NCBI RefSeq assembly: GCF_015775975.1
Contig: NZ_CP064056.1
Coordinates: 2,505,384-2,569,383, forward strand
DNA from: Staphylococcus lloydii
GTDB taxonomy: Bacteria > Bacillota > Bacilli > Staphylococcales > Staphylococcaceae
Direction of reading: 5' to 3'
Length of the DNA stretch: 64,000 bases
Part shown: positions 53,689 to 63,662 of the stretch, in pieces
Layout: the number at the start of each line of letters is the position of its first letter
Position numbering within the stretch: position 1 is the first letter of the stretch
Translations under genes and position numbers: made by a program
Notes under the pieces: model-generated
Seen by the model: only the letters and a program-made list of their open reading frames with translations
What the model was told of the DNA's origin: nothing
The model's database searches: none

Positions 53689-55153
53689 ATTTGACACCTA
53701 CATTGTGAATAAATTTTTTTAATTTGTTTTGGTCATTTTTATTAAACATTGCACTGACTACAATAATAGGTTTAAGATTAAAATCTTTTATAGCAACAGT
53801 GGAAACAATTAAGTCTATATCATGAACAACTTGATCATCTATAACATCTGTAGAAATAACATCAATAATTTCAATTTCAGGTATTATTTTTTCTATTTTT
53901 ACACGTAATAATTCGGATGTTCCTATTCCAGTAGTACAAGTGATCAATGTTTTAATTTTTCTTGGATTGCGTTCAATTTCTCGAGCAAAATATAATGTTA
54001 AAAAGCCTATCTCATCATCAGAAATTGTAGGTATTATATTTTTAGAAACGATAGCAGTTTGTGTATGGGTTTCTGGATATTCAAATTTTATTTGATTTAA
54101 CAATTTATTTTTGATAAAAATATTATTCTTCAAACGATTCATCATTGGTTTAAGATGTTTCATTAAATCCAATCGAAACTGACTATTTGAAAAATGTTGA
54201 ACTAACTTTCCTTCCATCTTTTCAATAAATTTATCTGCTAGTTCCTCAATTTCTTTTGGAAAATACATATGCCTTTTATCTTCTAAATCATCTGCGTATT
54301 CTATTCTGTAAGATGTTAAATATCTATATAAGTATTCCTTTTCTACTTCTGGCAATGTTGTAGATAAATAACTTTCAAAATTTTTAATTATTATGTCACA
54401 AACTCTTAAATAACTTTGTTCTATAAAATTGTCCGGGTAATTAGAAAAATTGTTTTCTTTGTCACTATGTTGCCCATGTTTTCTAAAACGAAGTATCAAT
54501 ATATATAAATGTGAAACGATATTGATGTTATATGGATAAGGAATACTAACATTAAGTGTTTTTTCAATAATGCTAATTTGTTTATTCACAAAATTCATAT
54601 CTTTTCTTTCTAGGTTAACTGGTATACTTGCTGACTTCTCAAAGTTTATATTCAACATATCCATACTTTCCATGAGTGCCATTCTAATGTTAGATTCTGC
54701 ACCGGTAATTGCTAAAGTCCTGTCTTTACGTTTTAATTGTAAATTATATTTATTTAGCGTTTTTACCATATGTTTTTCATCAACAGACAACATACTCTCA
54801 CTAATAAAAAATTTATTAATAATATGATTTACGCTCACTGAATATGGTGAATGAATTAATAAATCCTTTATTATTTCATTCCTTCTTTCAATGGGAGAGA
54901 TGGCTAACTCTGCACTTTGCGATAAATTTTCTTCCAAAATTTCTGAACTGTTAAAGTGAGGATTCAAGCAAAATCCTTTTCCTCTTTCAGACAAAATACA
55001 CCTTTTCTCAGCTTTTTCATTAATTTCTTGAATTAGACGATAAATACTTTTGGAAGATGTTGATATTATGTCGGCAAGTTCTTTTGCCTGGATATAACCA
55101 GGGCTATTAATCAAATAATTAATAATAGTACGTTTTTTATCCTCCTTATTCAA
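53681..55153 (-). CDS. PRD-containing transcriptional activator (BglG/MtlR type)
   Basis: 490 residues from a TTG at 55153, chosen because GGGAGGG lies seven bases upstream; an ATG at 55174 precedes that site. HTH domains occupy about 5-60 (IQAKELADIISTSSKSIYRLI) and 85-150, two PRDs about 170-390, and an EIIB-like domain about 395-490 (LITCTTGIGTSELLRVKIE). No EIIA domain is fused; the separate EIIA of 53296 follows at once. It should activate the PTS operon when dephosphorylated or phosphorylated by its PTS partners. Confidence 0.87.
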   Translation of the reverse strand: MNKEDKKRTIINYLINSPGYIQAKELADIISTSSKSIYRLIQEINEKAEKRCILSERGKGFCLNPHFNSSEILEENLSQSAELAISPIERRNEIIKDLLIHSPYSVSVNHIINKFFISESMLSVDEKHMVKTLNKYNLQLKRKDRTLAITGAESNIRMALMESMDMLNINFEKSASIPVNLERKDMNFVNKQISIIEKTLNVSIPYPYNINIVSHLYILILRFRKHGQHSDKENNFSNYPDNFIEQSYLRVCDIIIKNFESYLSTTLPEVEKEYLYRYLTSYRIEYADDLEDKRHMYFPKEIEELADKFIEKMEGKLVQHFSNSQFRLDLMKHLKPMMNRLKNNIFIKNKLLNQIKFEYPETHTQTAIVSKNIIPTISDDEIGFLTLYFAREIERNPRKIKTLITCTTGIGTSELLRVKIEKIIPEIEIIDVISTDVIDDQVVHDIDLIVSTVAIKDFNLKPIIVVSAMFNKNDQNKLKKFIHNVGVKYE

Positions 55154-55193
55154 AATTAATCCCTCCCTATGCATTTATTATAAATCAACAGTA

Positions 55194-55207
55194 TGTAAGC
55201 GCTTTAT
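55194..55207 (-). promoter_or_regulatory. cre-like site upstream of the PTS operon
   Basis: TGTAAGCGCTTTAT (plus-strand reading) is the same 14-mer as the element before the sulfatase operon (9435-9448). It lies about 40 bases upstream of the activator gene, so CcpA probably represses the operon. Confidence 0.65.
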
Positions 55208-55743
55208 TTATTATTGTCCAATGCAATGGACACTTTTTTATAAATTCTACAATCACCAAATATATCATTGTATTTTCACATACTTATTGTAGTTCTTTAT
55301 TTTTTAAAATACTAAAAGTGCTAAATATATAATTTTGGCATTTTATATAGGTAGGATAATCCATTGAATATTCACAAGTTGCTTTAATTTTTTAAAGGTA
55401 CATAAAACCCCTTTTCTATATAGAAAAGGGGCAGTACAAAACATTCAGCTCTTAATTTAATATTCAACCACTATATATAAGTAATAGGTGATATAAATCT
55501 ATTGCTTTTAAAACACCTTTAAATAATAATTTCGCTCAATCATAAAATCATTATGGTTGATGGCACTTTTTAGAAACTCTAACCATTATCCCTGTCTAAG
55601 CTTTATAGTCTATCCGCGTGATTTATAATTTCTGTATCAGTTGATTATTTACATTACTATTCACTTTTCAAACAATTTTTGGTAATATATTAGAAAATAA
55701 TTAAATAAGCGTGTTGAATAATTATCCCCGGATATTTATTCTT

Positions 55744-55809
55744 AAGGCACTATTTTCAACTCACTAGGGCGTATCTTATGATATGAGGGTTGAAAATGGT
55801 GCCTTTTTA
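55744..55809 (+). promoter_or_regulatory. Attenuator-like terminator directly before the GNAT gene
   Basis: A 17-bp stem pairs 55744-55760 with 55789-55805 (one G-U) and ends in TTTTTA; the ribosome site AAGGAGG follows nine bases on at 55814. A terminator this close to a start codon suggests control by read-through. The large 28-nt loop and an upstream hairpin around 55713-55738 could be part of the switch. Confidence 0.5.
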
Positions 55810-55827
55810 TTTAAAGGAGGAATATAT

Positions 55828-56268
55828 ATGCAATTAATAGTAAAAAGTACACAAGAACTATCGAATTTTGAATTAACAAAAATTTTTGAAGAACGCGTTA
55901 GAGTGTTTGTTGTAGAACAAGAATGCCCTTATCAAGAAATTGATGAACATGACAATGATGCAAAACATGTTATTTTAAAAAATGAGCATAACATCGTTGC
56001 GTATACGCGTATTATTGAAGAACAGAATACAATTAGTTTTGGTCGCGTTTTAGTTTCAAAAAATTATCGTGGGAACAATTATGGTCGCCAAATTTTAGAA
56101 GAGACCATAAAATATATAAAGGAGCATAGCAATAAGGAAAAAATTAACATTTCAGCTCAAACATATTTACAGTCTTTTTATGAGTCATTTGGTTTTATAA
56201 AAATGTCTGAAATGTATTTAGAAGATGGTATCCCACATATAGACATGATTCTTAATATAGAAAGATAG
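55828..56268 (+). CDS. GNAT family N-acetyltransferase (ElaA-like)
   Basis: 146 residues from ATG 55828 (AAGGAGG seven bases upstream; an upstream in-frame ATG at 55783 lies in the hairpin). ERVRVFVVEQECPYQEIDEHD is typical of ElaA/YjcF-like GNATs (short: FVVEQECPYQEIDEHD). The acetyl-CoA loop is SKNYRGNNYGRQIL, matching R/Q-x-x-G-x-G/A. Substrate unknown. Expression may depend on the attenuator upstream. Confidence 0.86.
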   Translation: MQLIVKSTQELSNFELTKIFEERVRVFVVEQECPYQEIDEHDNDAKHVILKNEHNIVAYTRIIEEQNTISFGRVLVSKNYRGNNYGRQILEETIKYIKEHSNKEKINISAQTYLQSFYESFGFIKMSEMYLEDGIPHIDMILNIER

Positions 56269-56284
56269 ATGCATATTAAAATAA

Positions 56285-56328
56285 TAAAAAAAGGAGGAAA
56301 CTCAAATGAGTTTTTCTCCTTTTTTTTA
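56285..56328. terminator. Bidirectional terminator
   Basis: A ~19-bp near-perfect stem with loop AA at 56306, flanked by A7 and T7 runs. It serves the GNAT gene and the convergent BNR gene. Confidence 0.92.
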
Positions 56329-56370
56329 TTTATTCACAAGTGGTTTTATCGATAGATATACTAACTATAT

Positions 56371-57435
56371 TTAAACAATCGGTATGATTTGATGTGCGTG
56401 TTGGTTAATAAATTCATGTGGCCATTTGGCGTTCAGCTGTTGCCATTGCTGGCCCCCACTTTCTGAATAAAAGACGCCCTTATTATTTGCAGCATAAAAT
56501 ACGCCGTCATATTCAGTTAATGCTGAAATAATAGTACCTTGTTGGTCCGGTAAGCCTTCCGTTGCCTCTACCCATTGTGCATCGTTATCTCTTTGTCGAT
56601 AGTAAATAGTTGAAGCTGTATCATTTGTATAGCTATGTGCTTTATATGGAGATTTAGCCGTTGAAATAACTAGGTCATTATCTTCATTAACTGCTAAACT
56701 ATAGCCGTATTTAGCTTCAATGCCTTCATTGATATCTTGCCATGTTGCGCCATAATCGGTGCTCTCAATGACTGTACCATGACCATTATTTAAAAAAGCA
56801 TCTCCACATACACCGTACAACGTATTAGGCATGGTTGGATGTGTACGTAGTACGTGAATATCTACAGGCGCATTATTAGCTTTATTCGCTTGCCAACTTC
56901 GTCCGTAATCTTCCGAATACAACATGCCACCCGCTTCTATTGTGACAAATATATTTTCTGGTTGGTGTGGGTTACTTGCTTGCCATTTCACATGATGGGT
57001 ATACGGTCTTGGTGGAAAGAACCATTTATCCTTCCCTTCAATATGTGAAAAATCAGTCACTAGTTCAAAACTTTCACCTTGGTCATAAGAGACAAATAGT
57101 GTGCTTGGTTCAGTTCCAACGAGTAACATAGATGATGTGCCACCTTCATCTTTATATGCTTTTACAGAAGTGACACGCGTCATGTGTATATCTTCTTGCT
57201 TGAAAGCATCATTATTTTTAAAACGTGTGCCTATCGGTATCCATGTTTCACCACTGTCGTCACTTTTCCATAATCCACGATCAAATGTACCACAATAAAT
57301 TATATTCGTATCAATTGGATCTTGCGTTACGGCAATGGGATTAGCTCCTTTAAATTTAGATTCGATACAATATTCACCATGCTCCTGTGTAAATAAAAGT
57401 AGTGCATTATCATAAGTTACTATAAATTGTTTCAT
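56371..57435 (-). CDS. BNR/Asp-box beta-propeller protein (sortilin/sialidase-like fold), cytosolic
   Basis: 354 residues. Asp-box repeats recur along the chain: KSDDSGETW (about 63), VSYDQGESF, YSEDYGRSW (about 188), ESTDYGATW and YSESGGQQW (about 325). Together they imply a six- or seven-bladed propeller like WD40/YVTN or exo-sialidase folds. No signal peptide and no sialidase Arg triad or FRIP motif is visible, so enzymatic sialidase activity is unlikely. Probably a binding scaffold. Stands alone between two terminators. Confidence 0.78.
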   Translation of the reverse strand: MKQFIVTYDNALLLFTQEHGEYCIESKFKGANPIAVTQDPIDTNIIYCGTFDRGLWKSDDSGETWIPIGTRFKNNDAFKQEDIHMTRVTSVKAYKDEGGTSSMLLVGTEPSTLFVSYDQGESFELVTDFSHIEGKDKWFFPPRPYTHHVKWQASNPHQPENIFVTIEAGGMLYSEDYGRSWQANKANNAPVDIHVLRTHPTMPNTLYGVCGDAFLNNGHGTVIESTDYGATWQDINEGIEAKYGYSLAVNEDNDLVISTAKSPYKAHSYTNDTASTIYYRQRDNDAQWVEATEGLPDQQGTIISALTEYDGVFYAANNKGVFYSESGGQQWQQLNAKWPHEFINQHAHQIIPIV

Positions 57436-57611
57436 ACAAACATCACTCTATTCTTAATATATTTTCGAGCTATAAAGTCTATATCATAGTCCAAACATAG
57501 TACTATTTTTTATTGGAAGCAATGAAAGTAACTTGTTGTTTATTATAGTTATATGAAAGTTAAACTACTGAATATTATATTTACAAACAATGGTACTGGT
57601 TATTTATAAAT

Positions 57612-57650
57612 TAAAAAAACTCTAATTCTCACATACAGAAAATTAGAGTT
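57612..57650 (-). terminator. Terminator after noc
   Basis: AACTCTAATT (57618-57627) pairs with AATTAGAGTT (57641-57650) with a 13-nt loop; UUUUU follows on the minus strand. It ends the origin-proximal gene run. Confidence 0.85.
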
Positions 57651-57660
57651 TTTAAAGTGA

Positions 57661-58497
57661 CTATTTATATAATTTAATTTTAATTTCATAGTAATCATCG
57701 TATTCTTTGCCTTTATGTTCAACTTGAATACCTGATTTTTCTATAGTTTCTATACTTTTGCCTACTTCGTCACGTGCCTGTGTTAAATCCTTAGAAAATT
57801 GGAATTTCTGTGCTTTAACTTTTTCAGGGCCGACCTTTTGTTTAACACGCGCTTCTGTTTGCTTAACGTTTAATTTTTGGCTTATAATCTGTTCCACCAT
57901 CTCGGCTTGATCTTCTTGAGATAAGCTTAATAGTGCACGCGCATGTCGTTCTGTAATTTTATTCTCACGCAATCTCTCTATTACTTTAGGCGCAAGTTTT
58001 AATAATCTTAATTTGTTAGCGATAAAACTTTGACTCTTGCCAACACTTTTAGCCAACTCGTGCTGCGTAGTATCACCAATGTCTAACAATTTCTTGTAGG
58101 CTTCCGCTTCTTCAATCACAGATAAATTTTCACGTTGTATATTTTCAATTAAAGCTACAACTGCAGTCTCTTCGTCATCTAGCGGACGAATAATAACATC
58201 AGCATGCGTATGTTGCAATGATTGTAACGCTCTAAAACGACGTTCACCCGCAATAATTTCATACATATCTTCTTCAATCGGACGCACAACGATAGGTTGA
58301 AGCAAGCCATGTTCAGCTATTGATTCTGCAAGTTCTTTTATTTTATTTGGCTCAAATACTTGTCTTGGTTGATAACGGTTAGGGACGATTCGTTCAATGT
58401 GTATAGATTCAACATTATTATTGTGCTCTTCTTCGATATAACCAACGATGTCATCTTTATTTTTTAAACCAAATAATTTAGAAAAAGGTTTTTTCAT
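57661..58497 (-). CDS. noc: Nucleoid occlusion protein Noc
   Basis: 278 residues, ParB superfamily. The N-terminal MKKPFSKLFGLKNK is the amphipathic membrane-targeting helix typical of Noc and absent from ParB. ERIVPNRYQPRQVFEPN and GERRFRAL form the CTP-binding domain; the HTH contains HELAKSVGKSQSFIANKLRLL. Noc binds NBS sites, tethers DNA to the membrane and blocks FtsZ assembly over the nucleoid. It follows rsmG by 37 bases in the conserved mnmE-mnmG-rsmG-noc order. Confidence 0.95.
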   Translation of the reverse strand: MKKPFSKLFGLKNKDDIVGYIEEEHNNNVESIHIERIVPNRYQPRQVFEPNKIKELAESIAEHGLLQPIVVRPIEEDMYEIIAGERRFRALQSLQHTHADVIIRPLDDEETAVVALIENIQRENLSVIEEAEAYKKLLDIGDTTQHELAKSVGKSQSFIANKLRLLKLAPKVIERLRENKITERHARALLSLSQEDQAEMVEQIISQKLNVKQTEARVKQKVGPEKVKAQKFQFSKDLTQARDEVGKSIETIEKSGIQVEHKGKEYDDYYEIKIKLYK

Positions 58498-58534
58498 AAT
58501 TAATGCGCTCCCTCTAAATTAGTTGTTAATGCTA

Positions 58535-59251
58535 CTATTTTGTTAACGGTGATTTATTCGGCATACCTGGTTTTCTAGGATATTTTTTAGGTGTAAGACT
58601 TCGTTTTTCAAAAATCATCATTTGTCGTTCACCAGCATCTTCTGGTAATTCATATGAAATCATTTGCTCTAGCTTACCACCGAAAATGCCGATACCGAAC
58701 TTAGCATCATCTAACTCTTCATCACCTTTGGTCGATTTTAATGCTACAAATCGCCCACCTTTTTTAACAAGTGGTAAACATAACTCGCTTAACACTGAAA
58801 GTCGTGCAACGGCTCTCGCTGTAACAATATCATAAGACTCCCTGCAGTCTCCTTTGCCGAATGTTTCTGCGCGGTCATGCACGAAATTCACCTGTTCTAA
58901 TTCTAATTCAGCTGCCAAATGATTTAAAAATTGTATTCGTTTGTTTAAAGAATCAACAATTGTAACTTTCAACTCAGGGTAAACGATTTTTAATGGAATA
59001 CTAGGAAAACCTGCACCAGCGCCAACATCACAAACACTATAATCTTTATCCATATCAGTATAAAAACTCGGCGCTATTGAATCATAAAAATGTTTTAAAT
59101 AAACATCATGTTCATCTGTGATGCTTGTAAGATTCATTTTTTCATTCCATTCAACTAGCAGTTCGTAATACCTTTGAAATTGCTGTTGCTGTTGTTCAGA
59201 TAAAATTATATCCTGTTCTGCCAACTGGTCAGTTAACCATTGTATACTCAT
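58535..59251 (-). CDS. rsmG: 16S rRNA (guanine527-N7) methyltransferase
   Basis: 238 residues. SAM-binding loop [17 protein letters not shown], with [23 protein letters not shown] following. It methylates G527 of 16S rRNA; loss gives low-level streptomycin resistance. Its ATG is one base from the mnmG stop, so translation is coupled. The C-terminal [12 protein letters not shown] tail is the family end. Confidence 0.96.
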   Translation of the reverse strand: MSIQWLTDQLAEQDIILSEQQQQQFQRYYELLVEWNEKMNLTSITDEHDVYLKHFYDSIAPSFYTDMDKDYSVCDVGAGAGFPSIPLKIVYPELKVTIVDSLNKRIQFLNHLAAELELEQVNFVHDRAETFGKGDCRESYDIVTARAVARLSVLSELCLPLVKKGGRFVALKSTKGDEELDDAKFGIGIFGGKLEQMISYELPEDAGERQMMIFEKRSLTPKKYPRKPGMPNKSPLTK

Positions 59252-59252
59252 G

Positions 59253-61130
59253 TTAATTATCCACCTTTTGGATTTTCCCTTGTTCTAAATACACTAATAA
59301 AATAGAAATATCAGCAGGATTAACACCAGAAATACGTGATGCCTGTGCAATGTTTAATGGCTTAACTTCTTTAAGTTTTTCACGCGCTTCTGACGCCAAG
59401 CTTTCTACTTTAGAATAATCGATGTTTTCAGGAATTTTTTTCTCTTCCATACGTTTTACTTTTTCAACTTGTTGTAATGATTTATTGATATAACCTTCGT
59501 ATTTAGTTTGAATTTCAACTTGTTCTTCAACATCTGCAGGTAACTTATGGCTTTCTTCTAAAATATCTAAAATAATATCATAAGTCATTTCAGGACGACG
59601 TAGTAATTCAATAGCTAAAATACCATCTTTTAGAATTGAACCACCGTGAGATTCAATTATTTCTTGTACACGTTCATGTGGTTTAATACGAATTGACGCT
59701 AAACGATCTTGTTCGGCCTTAATAAGATCACGCTTTTCATTAAAACGCGCATAACGTTCTTCTGAAACCATACCTAACTCATAGCCTAAATCTGTTAAAC
59801 GTAAATCTGCATTATCATGACGTAATAATAAACGATATTCGGCACGAGAAGTTAATAGACGATATGGTTCGTTCGTACCTTTAGTCACTAAGTCATCGAT
59901 AAGTACACCGATATATGCATCGGAACGGCTTAAGATTGTTTCTTCTTTGCCAAGTACTCTACCTGCAGCATTAATACCAGCCATAATGCCTTGTCCAGCC
60001 GCTTCTTCATAACCAGAAGTACCGTTAATTTGACCAGCAGTATATAAGTTTTTAATTTTCTTAGTTTCTAATGTAGGCCATAGTTGTGTTGGTACGATAG
60101 CATCGTATTCGATAGCGTAACCTACACGCATCATATCAGCATGCTCTAAACCAGGAATTGTAGCTAACATTTTTCTTTGTACATGTTCAGGTAAGCTTGT
60201 AGATAATCCTTGAACATATACTTCATTAGTTGAACGTCCTTCTGGTTCTAAGAATAGTTGATGACGTGGTTTATCATTGAAGCGTACAAATTTATCTTCA
60301 ATTGATGGACAGTATCTAGGACCTGTACCTTTTACCATGCCTGAATACATTGCTGAAAGATGTAGATTATCATCAATAACTTTATGTGTTTCTTCATTTG
60401 TATAAGTTAACCAACATGGTAATTGGTCTAATATATATTCAGTCGTCTCAAAACTAAATGCTCTGCCTACGTCATCACCAGGTTGGATTTCTGTTTTATC
60501 ATAATCGATTGTTTTTGCATTTACACGTGGTGGTGTACCTGTTTTGAATCTAACAACTTCAAAACCTAAACCTCTTAAATTATCAGCTAGTGTTACTGAA
60601 GGTAATTGATGGTTTGGACCACTTGAATATTTCATATTACCAAGAATAATTTCACCGCGTAAAAATGTACCTGTAGTTACGATAACTGCTTCTGCATAAT
60701 ACTCTGAACCAATATTTGTGCGCACACCTTTGATTACTTCGTCTTCAATAATTAAATCGTCGACCATACCTTGCATAACTTCTAGATTATCTTCTTCTTC
60801 AATCACGCGTTTCATTTCTTGTTGATATAATACTTTATCCGCTTGCGCACGTAACGCACGTACAGCTGGGCCTTTACCTGTATTTAGCATACGCATTTGA
60901 ATATGTGTACGGTCAATAGCTTTCGCCATTTGGCCACCTAATGCATCGATTTCACGAACAACAATGCCTTTAGCAGGTCCTCCAACTGAAGGGTTACATG
61001 GCATAAACGCAATATTGTCTAAATTAATCGTTAACATTAACGTTTTTGCACCACGTCTAGCTGATGCTAAACCTGCTTCAATTCCAGCATGTCCGGCTCC
61101 AATTACAATGACATCATATTTTTGAGCCAT
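59253..61130 (-). CDS. mnmG: tRNA uridine-5-carboxymethylaminomethyl modification enzyme MnmG (GidA)
   Basis: 625 residues. FAD loop GAGHAGIEA at about 11-19; [11 protein letters not shown] and [12 protein letters not shown] are GidA signatures and hold redox-active Cys. With MnmE it adds the cmnm5 group to U34 of several tRNAs using GTP, FAD and methylenetetrahydrofolate. Full-length, normal, 16 bases after mnmE. Confidence 0.97.
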   Translation of the reverse strand: MAQKYDVIVIGAGHAGIEAGLASARRGAKTLMLTINLDNIAFMPCNPSVGGPAKGIVVREIDALGGQMAKAIDRTHIQMRMLNTGKGPAVRALRAQADKVLYQQEMKRVIEEEDNLEVMQGMVDDLIIEDEVIKGVRTNIGSEYYAEAVIVTTGTFLRGEIILGNMKYSSGPNHQLPSVTLADNLRGLGFEVVRFKTGTPPRVNAKTIDYDKTEIQPGDDVGRAFSFETTEYILDQLPCWLTYTNEETHKVIDDNLHLSAMYSGMVKGTGPRYCPSIEDKFVRFNDKPRHQLFLEPEGRSTNEVYVQGLSTSLPEHVQRKMLATIPGLEHADMMRVGYAIEYDAIVPTQLWPTLETKKIKNLYTAGQINGTSGYEEAAGQGIMAGINAAGRVLGKEETILSRSDAYIGVLIDDLVTKGTNEPYRLLTSRAEYRLLLRHDNADLRLTDLGYELGMVSEERYARFNEKRDLIKAEQDRLASIRIKPHERVQEIIESHGGSILKDGILAIELLRRPEMTYDIILDILEESHKLPADVEEQVEIQTKYEGYINKSLQQVEKVKRMEEKKIPENIDYSKVESLASEAREKLKEVKPLNIAQASRISGVNPADISILLVYLEQGKIQKVDN

Positions 61131-61146
61131 AAGTTATTTCCTCCTT

Positions 61147-62529
61147 TTATTTTCCTAAGCAGAATTGACTAAATAATTGATCAATAAGTTCATCGCTAGC
61201 CGATTCTCCAATAATTTCACCTAAAATTTCCCAAGTTCTCGTCAAGTCAATTTGTACCATATCCATTGGTACTCCTGATTCTGCTGCATCAATTGCATCT
61301 TGTATCGCATTGCGCGCTTGCTTAAGTAACGAAATGTGGCGTGAATTTGAAACATAAGTCATATCTTGGTTTTGAACGTCTCCACCAAAGAACAAGTCTC
61401 TAATTTGTATTTCTAATTCATCTATACCTTCTTGTTTTAACATTGAGGTTTCTATAAGAGGCGTCTCCCCTATCATCTCATGTACTTCATCTAAATCTAG
61501 ATTTTGTGCTAAATCCATTTTATTAATAATGACAATTGCGTCTTCATTTTTAATTACTTCATATAATTGTTTATCTTCATATGTTAATGGTTCATTATAA
61601 TTTAAGACGAATAATATTAGATCTGCTTCGCTAAGTGCTTTTCTAGAACGTTCCACGCCGATACGCTCAACAATGTCTTCTGTATCTCTTATACCCGCTG
61701 TATCTACTAAACGAAGCGGAACTCCACGAACATTAACATATTCTTCTAAAGTATCTCTCGTCGTACCAGCTACTTCGGTTACGATTGCCTTATTATCTTG
61801 AATTAAATTGTTTAACATCGAAGACTTCCCAACATTAGGCTTTCCTACTATTACCGTAGACAAACCTTCACGCATTATCTTACCTTGCGTACCGGTATCT
61901 AATAATTTATTAATTTCACCTTTAATATGTTGAGACTGATTAAGTAAAAATTCTGTCGTTGCATCTTCGACATCATCATATTCAGGATAATCGATATTCA
62001 CTTCAACTTGTGCAAGGATTTCGAGAATGGATTGACGCTGTCGCTTAATCATATCACTTAAACGGCCTTCAATTTGATTCATAGCGACTTTAGACGCACG
62101 ATCTGTCTTAGAACGTATAAAATCCATAACCGCTTCTGCTTGGGATAAATCGATACGACCATTTAAAAACGCTCTTTTCGTAAATTCACCAGGTTCTGCC
62201 ATACGTGCACCATGCGTCATTGTTAATTCTAATACGCGGTTAATAGTTAATATACCACCATGACAGTTGATTTCTATTATATTCTCTCTAGTAAAAGTTT
62301 TCGGGGCACGTAGCACAGAAACCATTACTTCTTCTACAACCTCATCTGTTTCTGGATCAATAATATGACCATAGTTAATCGTATGCGTTTGTGCATCTGC
62401 TAACTTTTGCTTACCACGGTACAATTTGTCTGCTATTTCAATTGCGTTGACGCCTGATAAACGTACAATGCCTATAGCGCCCTCCCCCATCGGTGTGGAG
62501 ATACTTGTAATCGTGTCTAATTCCATCAT
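61147..62529 (-). CDS. mnmE: tRNA modification GTPase MnmE (TrmE/ThdF)
   Basis: 460 residues (459 if the second ATG is used; AAGGAGG lies eight bases before the first). N-terminal folate-binding domain, helical domain, and an inserted G domain with [17 protein letters not shown] and NKMD. The C-terminal FCLGK has the essential Cys. Partner of MnmG. The preceding 135-base gap contains a three-way-junction-like fold. Confidence 0.97.
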   Translation of the reverse strand: MMELDTITSISTPMGEGAIGIVRLSGVNAIEIADKLYRGKQKLADAQTHTINYGHIIDPETDEVVEEVMVSVLRAPKTFTRENIIEINCHGGILTINRVLELTMTHGARMAEPGEFTKRAFLNGRIDLSQAEAVMDFIRSKTDRASKVAMNQIEGRLSDMIKRQRQSILEILAQVEVNIDYPEYDDVEDATTEFLLNQSQHIKGEINKLLDTGTQGKIMREGLSTVIVGKPNVGKSSMLNNLIQDNKAIVTEVAGTTRDTLEEYVNVRGVPLRLVDTAGIRDTEDIVERIGVERSRKALSEADLILFVLNYNEPLTYEDKQLYEVIKNEDAIVIINKMDLAQNLDLDEVHEMIGETPLIETSMLKQEGIDELEIQIRDLFFGGDVQNQDMTYVSNSRHISLLKQARNAIQDAIDAAESGVPMDMVQIDLTRTWEILGEIIGESASDELIDQLFSQFCLGK

Positions 62530-62603
62530 CCTTCTCGCCTCCTTATCACATAATTTATTACTGTAATATTGTAAAGATTTTCTTTAGAAAAAGCGAATAT
62601 ATT

Positions 62604-62659
62604 GACTGTTAACCGTAAGGTTAGTCTACGGTTTGTCTGAGGTAAGACATACGACAGTC
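62604..62659 (-). ncRNA. Possible three-way-junction RNA element between rnpA and mnmE
   Basis: GACTGT (62604-62609) pairs with ACAGTC (62654-62659) and encloses two further perfect stems: AACCGTA/TACGGTT (62611-62617 with 62627-62633) and TGTCT/AGACA (62634-62638 with 62645-62649). It starts five bases after the rnpA stop on the minus strand and has no U tail, so it is not a simple terminator. It could be an RNA-processing site or regulatory leader for mnmE. Confidence 0.4.
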
Positions 62660-62664
62660 TAAGG

Positions 62665-63012
62665 TCACTTAATCTTTTTGTTGAATACTTTAGCTATTTT
62701 AAGCACATGCTCTAAGCTTGATTGCATTTCTAACGTAGTCATATTTTTAGCCGGTTGCCTTGCTATAATTATTAAGTCTACTGGGATAATATCGTCTTTA
62801 TGTACTTTGAAGTTCTCTCTTATTCCCCTCTTAATTCTATTTCTTACAACAGCATTGCCTAACTTCTTAGATACGCTTATACCTAGTCTAAAATGTTCTA
62901 ACTCTTCTGTGTGTTTAATATATACAACAAACTGCTTATTTGCGACAGATTTTCCATTTTTATAGTTAAATTGGAAATCCTTATTTCTTTTAATACGATA
63001 AGCTTTTTCCAC
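62665..63012 (-). CDS. rnpA: Ribonuclease P protein component
   Basis: 115 residues. The RNR signature RNRIKRGIRENFK and GISVSKKLGNAV are diagnostic. It binds RNase P RNA and helps process the 5-prime ends of tRNA. The GTG start follows an in-frame TGA directly, and no ATG is available, so GTG is taken (S. aureus RnpA begins similarly with ..LEKAYRIK). Conserved rpmH-rnpA order. Confidence 0.95.
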   Translation of the reverse strand: MEKAYRIKRNKDFQFNYKNGKSVANKQFVVYIKHTEELEHFRLGISVSKKLGNAVVRNRIKRGIRENFKVHKDDIIPVDLIIIARQPAKNMTTLEMQSSLEHVLKIAKVFNKKIK

Positions 63013-63146
63013 TCACAATCACTCGCCTGTCCATATCTTCAATTAAAAATCATATATCTAAAATATTAACAATTAGTAATATTGATTCTTCATTATATAG
63101 TCGTATAATAACAAAATTTTAATCACTGAAACAGCTAATTAAAACC

Positions 63147-63176
63147 AAAAAAAAGACCACTGATGAGTCAGTGATC
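63147..63176 (-). terminator. Terminator/attenuator between rpmH and rnpA
   Basis: GACCACTGA (63155-63163) pairs with TCAGTGATC (63168-63176), then eight U on the minus strand. It touches the rpmH stop codon and would keep rnpA below the level of ribosomal protein L34. Confidence 0.85.
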
Positions 63177-63314
63177 TTATGCAGATAAAACTTTACGGCC
63201 TTTACGACGACGACGTGCTAAGACTTTACGTCCGTTTTTAGTGCTCATGCGTTTTCTGAAACCATGAACTTTACTATGTTTACGTTTATTTGGTTGATAA
63301 GTACGTTTTACCAT
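63177..63314 (-). CDS. rpmH: 50S ribosomal protein L34
   Basis: 45 residues: [19 protein letters not shown] at the start, then [20 protein letters not shown] and RKVLSA, the nearly invariant L34 sequence. GGAGGTG lies about nine bases before the ATG. It is the first gene on this side of oriC. Confidence 0.98.
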
Positions 63315-63438
63315 GCAAAAACACCTCCATCTTTATTCAGTTATCTAACTATTATATAGATAAATTAAGTATACGTTTCTGCTAATTAGTCTTGATTTAA
63401 CTCTACTAATTTCTAGTCGTAATTCAAGCAACTACTAA

Positions 63439-63467
63439 AATATAACAAATTCTAAATTATAAAGCAA
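63439..63467 (-). promoter_or_regulatory. Probable rpmH promoter
   Basis: Minus strand TTGCTT (63462-63467) and TATATT (63439-63444) at 17 bp spacing, about 125 bases upstream of the rpmH ATG. Confidence 0.45.
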
Positions 63468-63662
63468 GTACAATTTTAATTGCGTTATTGAGTCATTTTG
63501 GCTCAAATACTATTTATTAAACTATTCGTTAAAGGAAATCCGAACTTTCAATCCTTGAAATAGCAGCATTTTTTAATATACGAACATTATTATTCATTTT
63601 CCATACAATTAATATACTTTATTTCCCAAGCTGTATCAAACAGAAAAATAGAGATCATTTTG

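Larger units (their letters stand above)
55154..55827. other. Long intergenic region between PTS activator and GNAT gene
   Basis: About 670 bases without a credible ORF. It holds a cre-like site (55194-55207), a perfect 24-bp palindrome at 55408-55431, a hairpin TCAATCATAA/TTATGGTTGA (55536-55560), a possible promoter near 55665-55690 with TAATAT, and the attenuator-like hairpin at 55744-55805. Confidence 0.6.

Noticed and set aside
55408..55431. Perfect 24-bp palindrome as terminator of the PTS operon or GNAT leader
   Set aside because: Neither strand has a proper U tail and it lies upstream of the PTS operon, so no gene ends here; kept only as a note in the intergenic entry.
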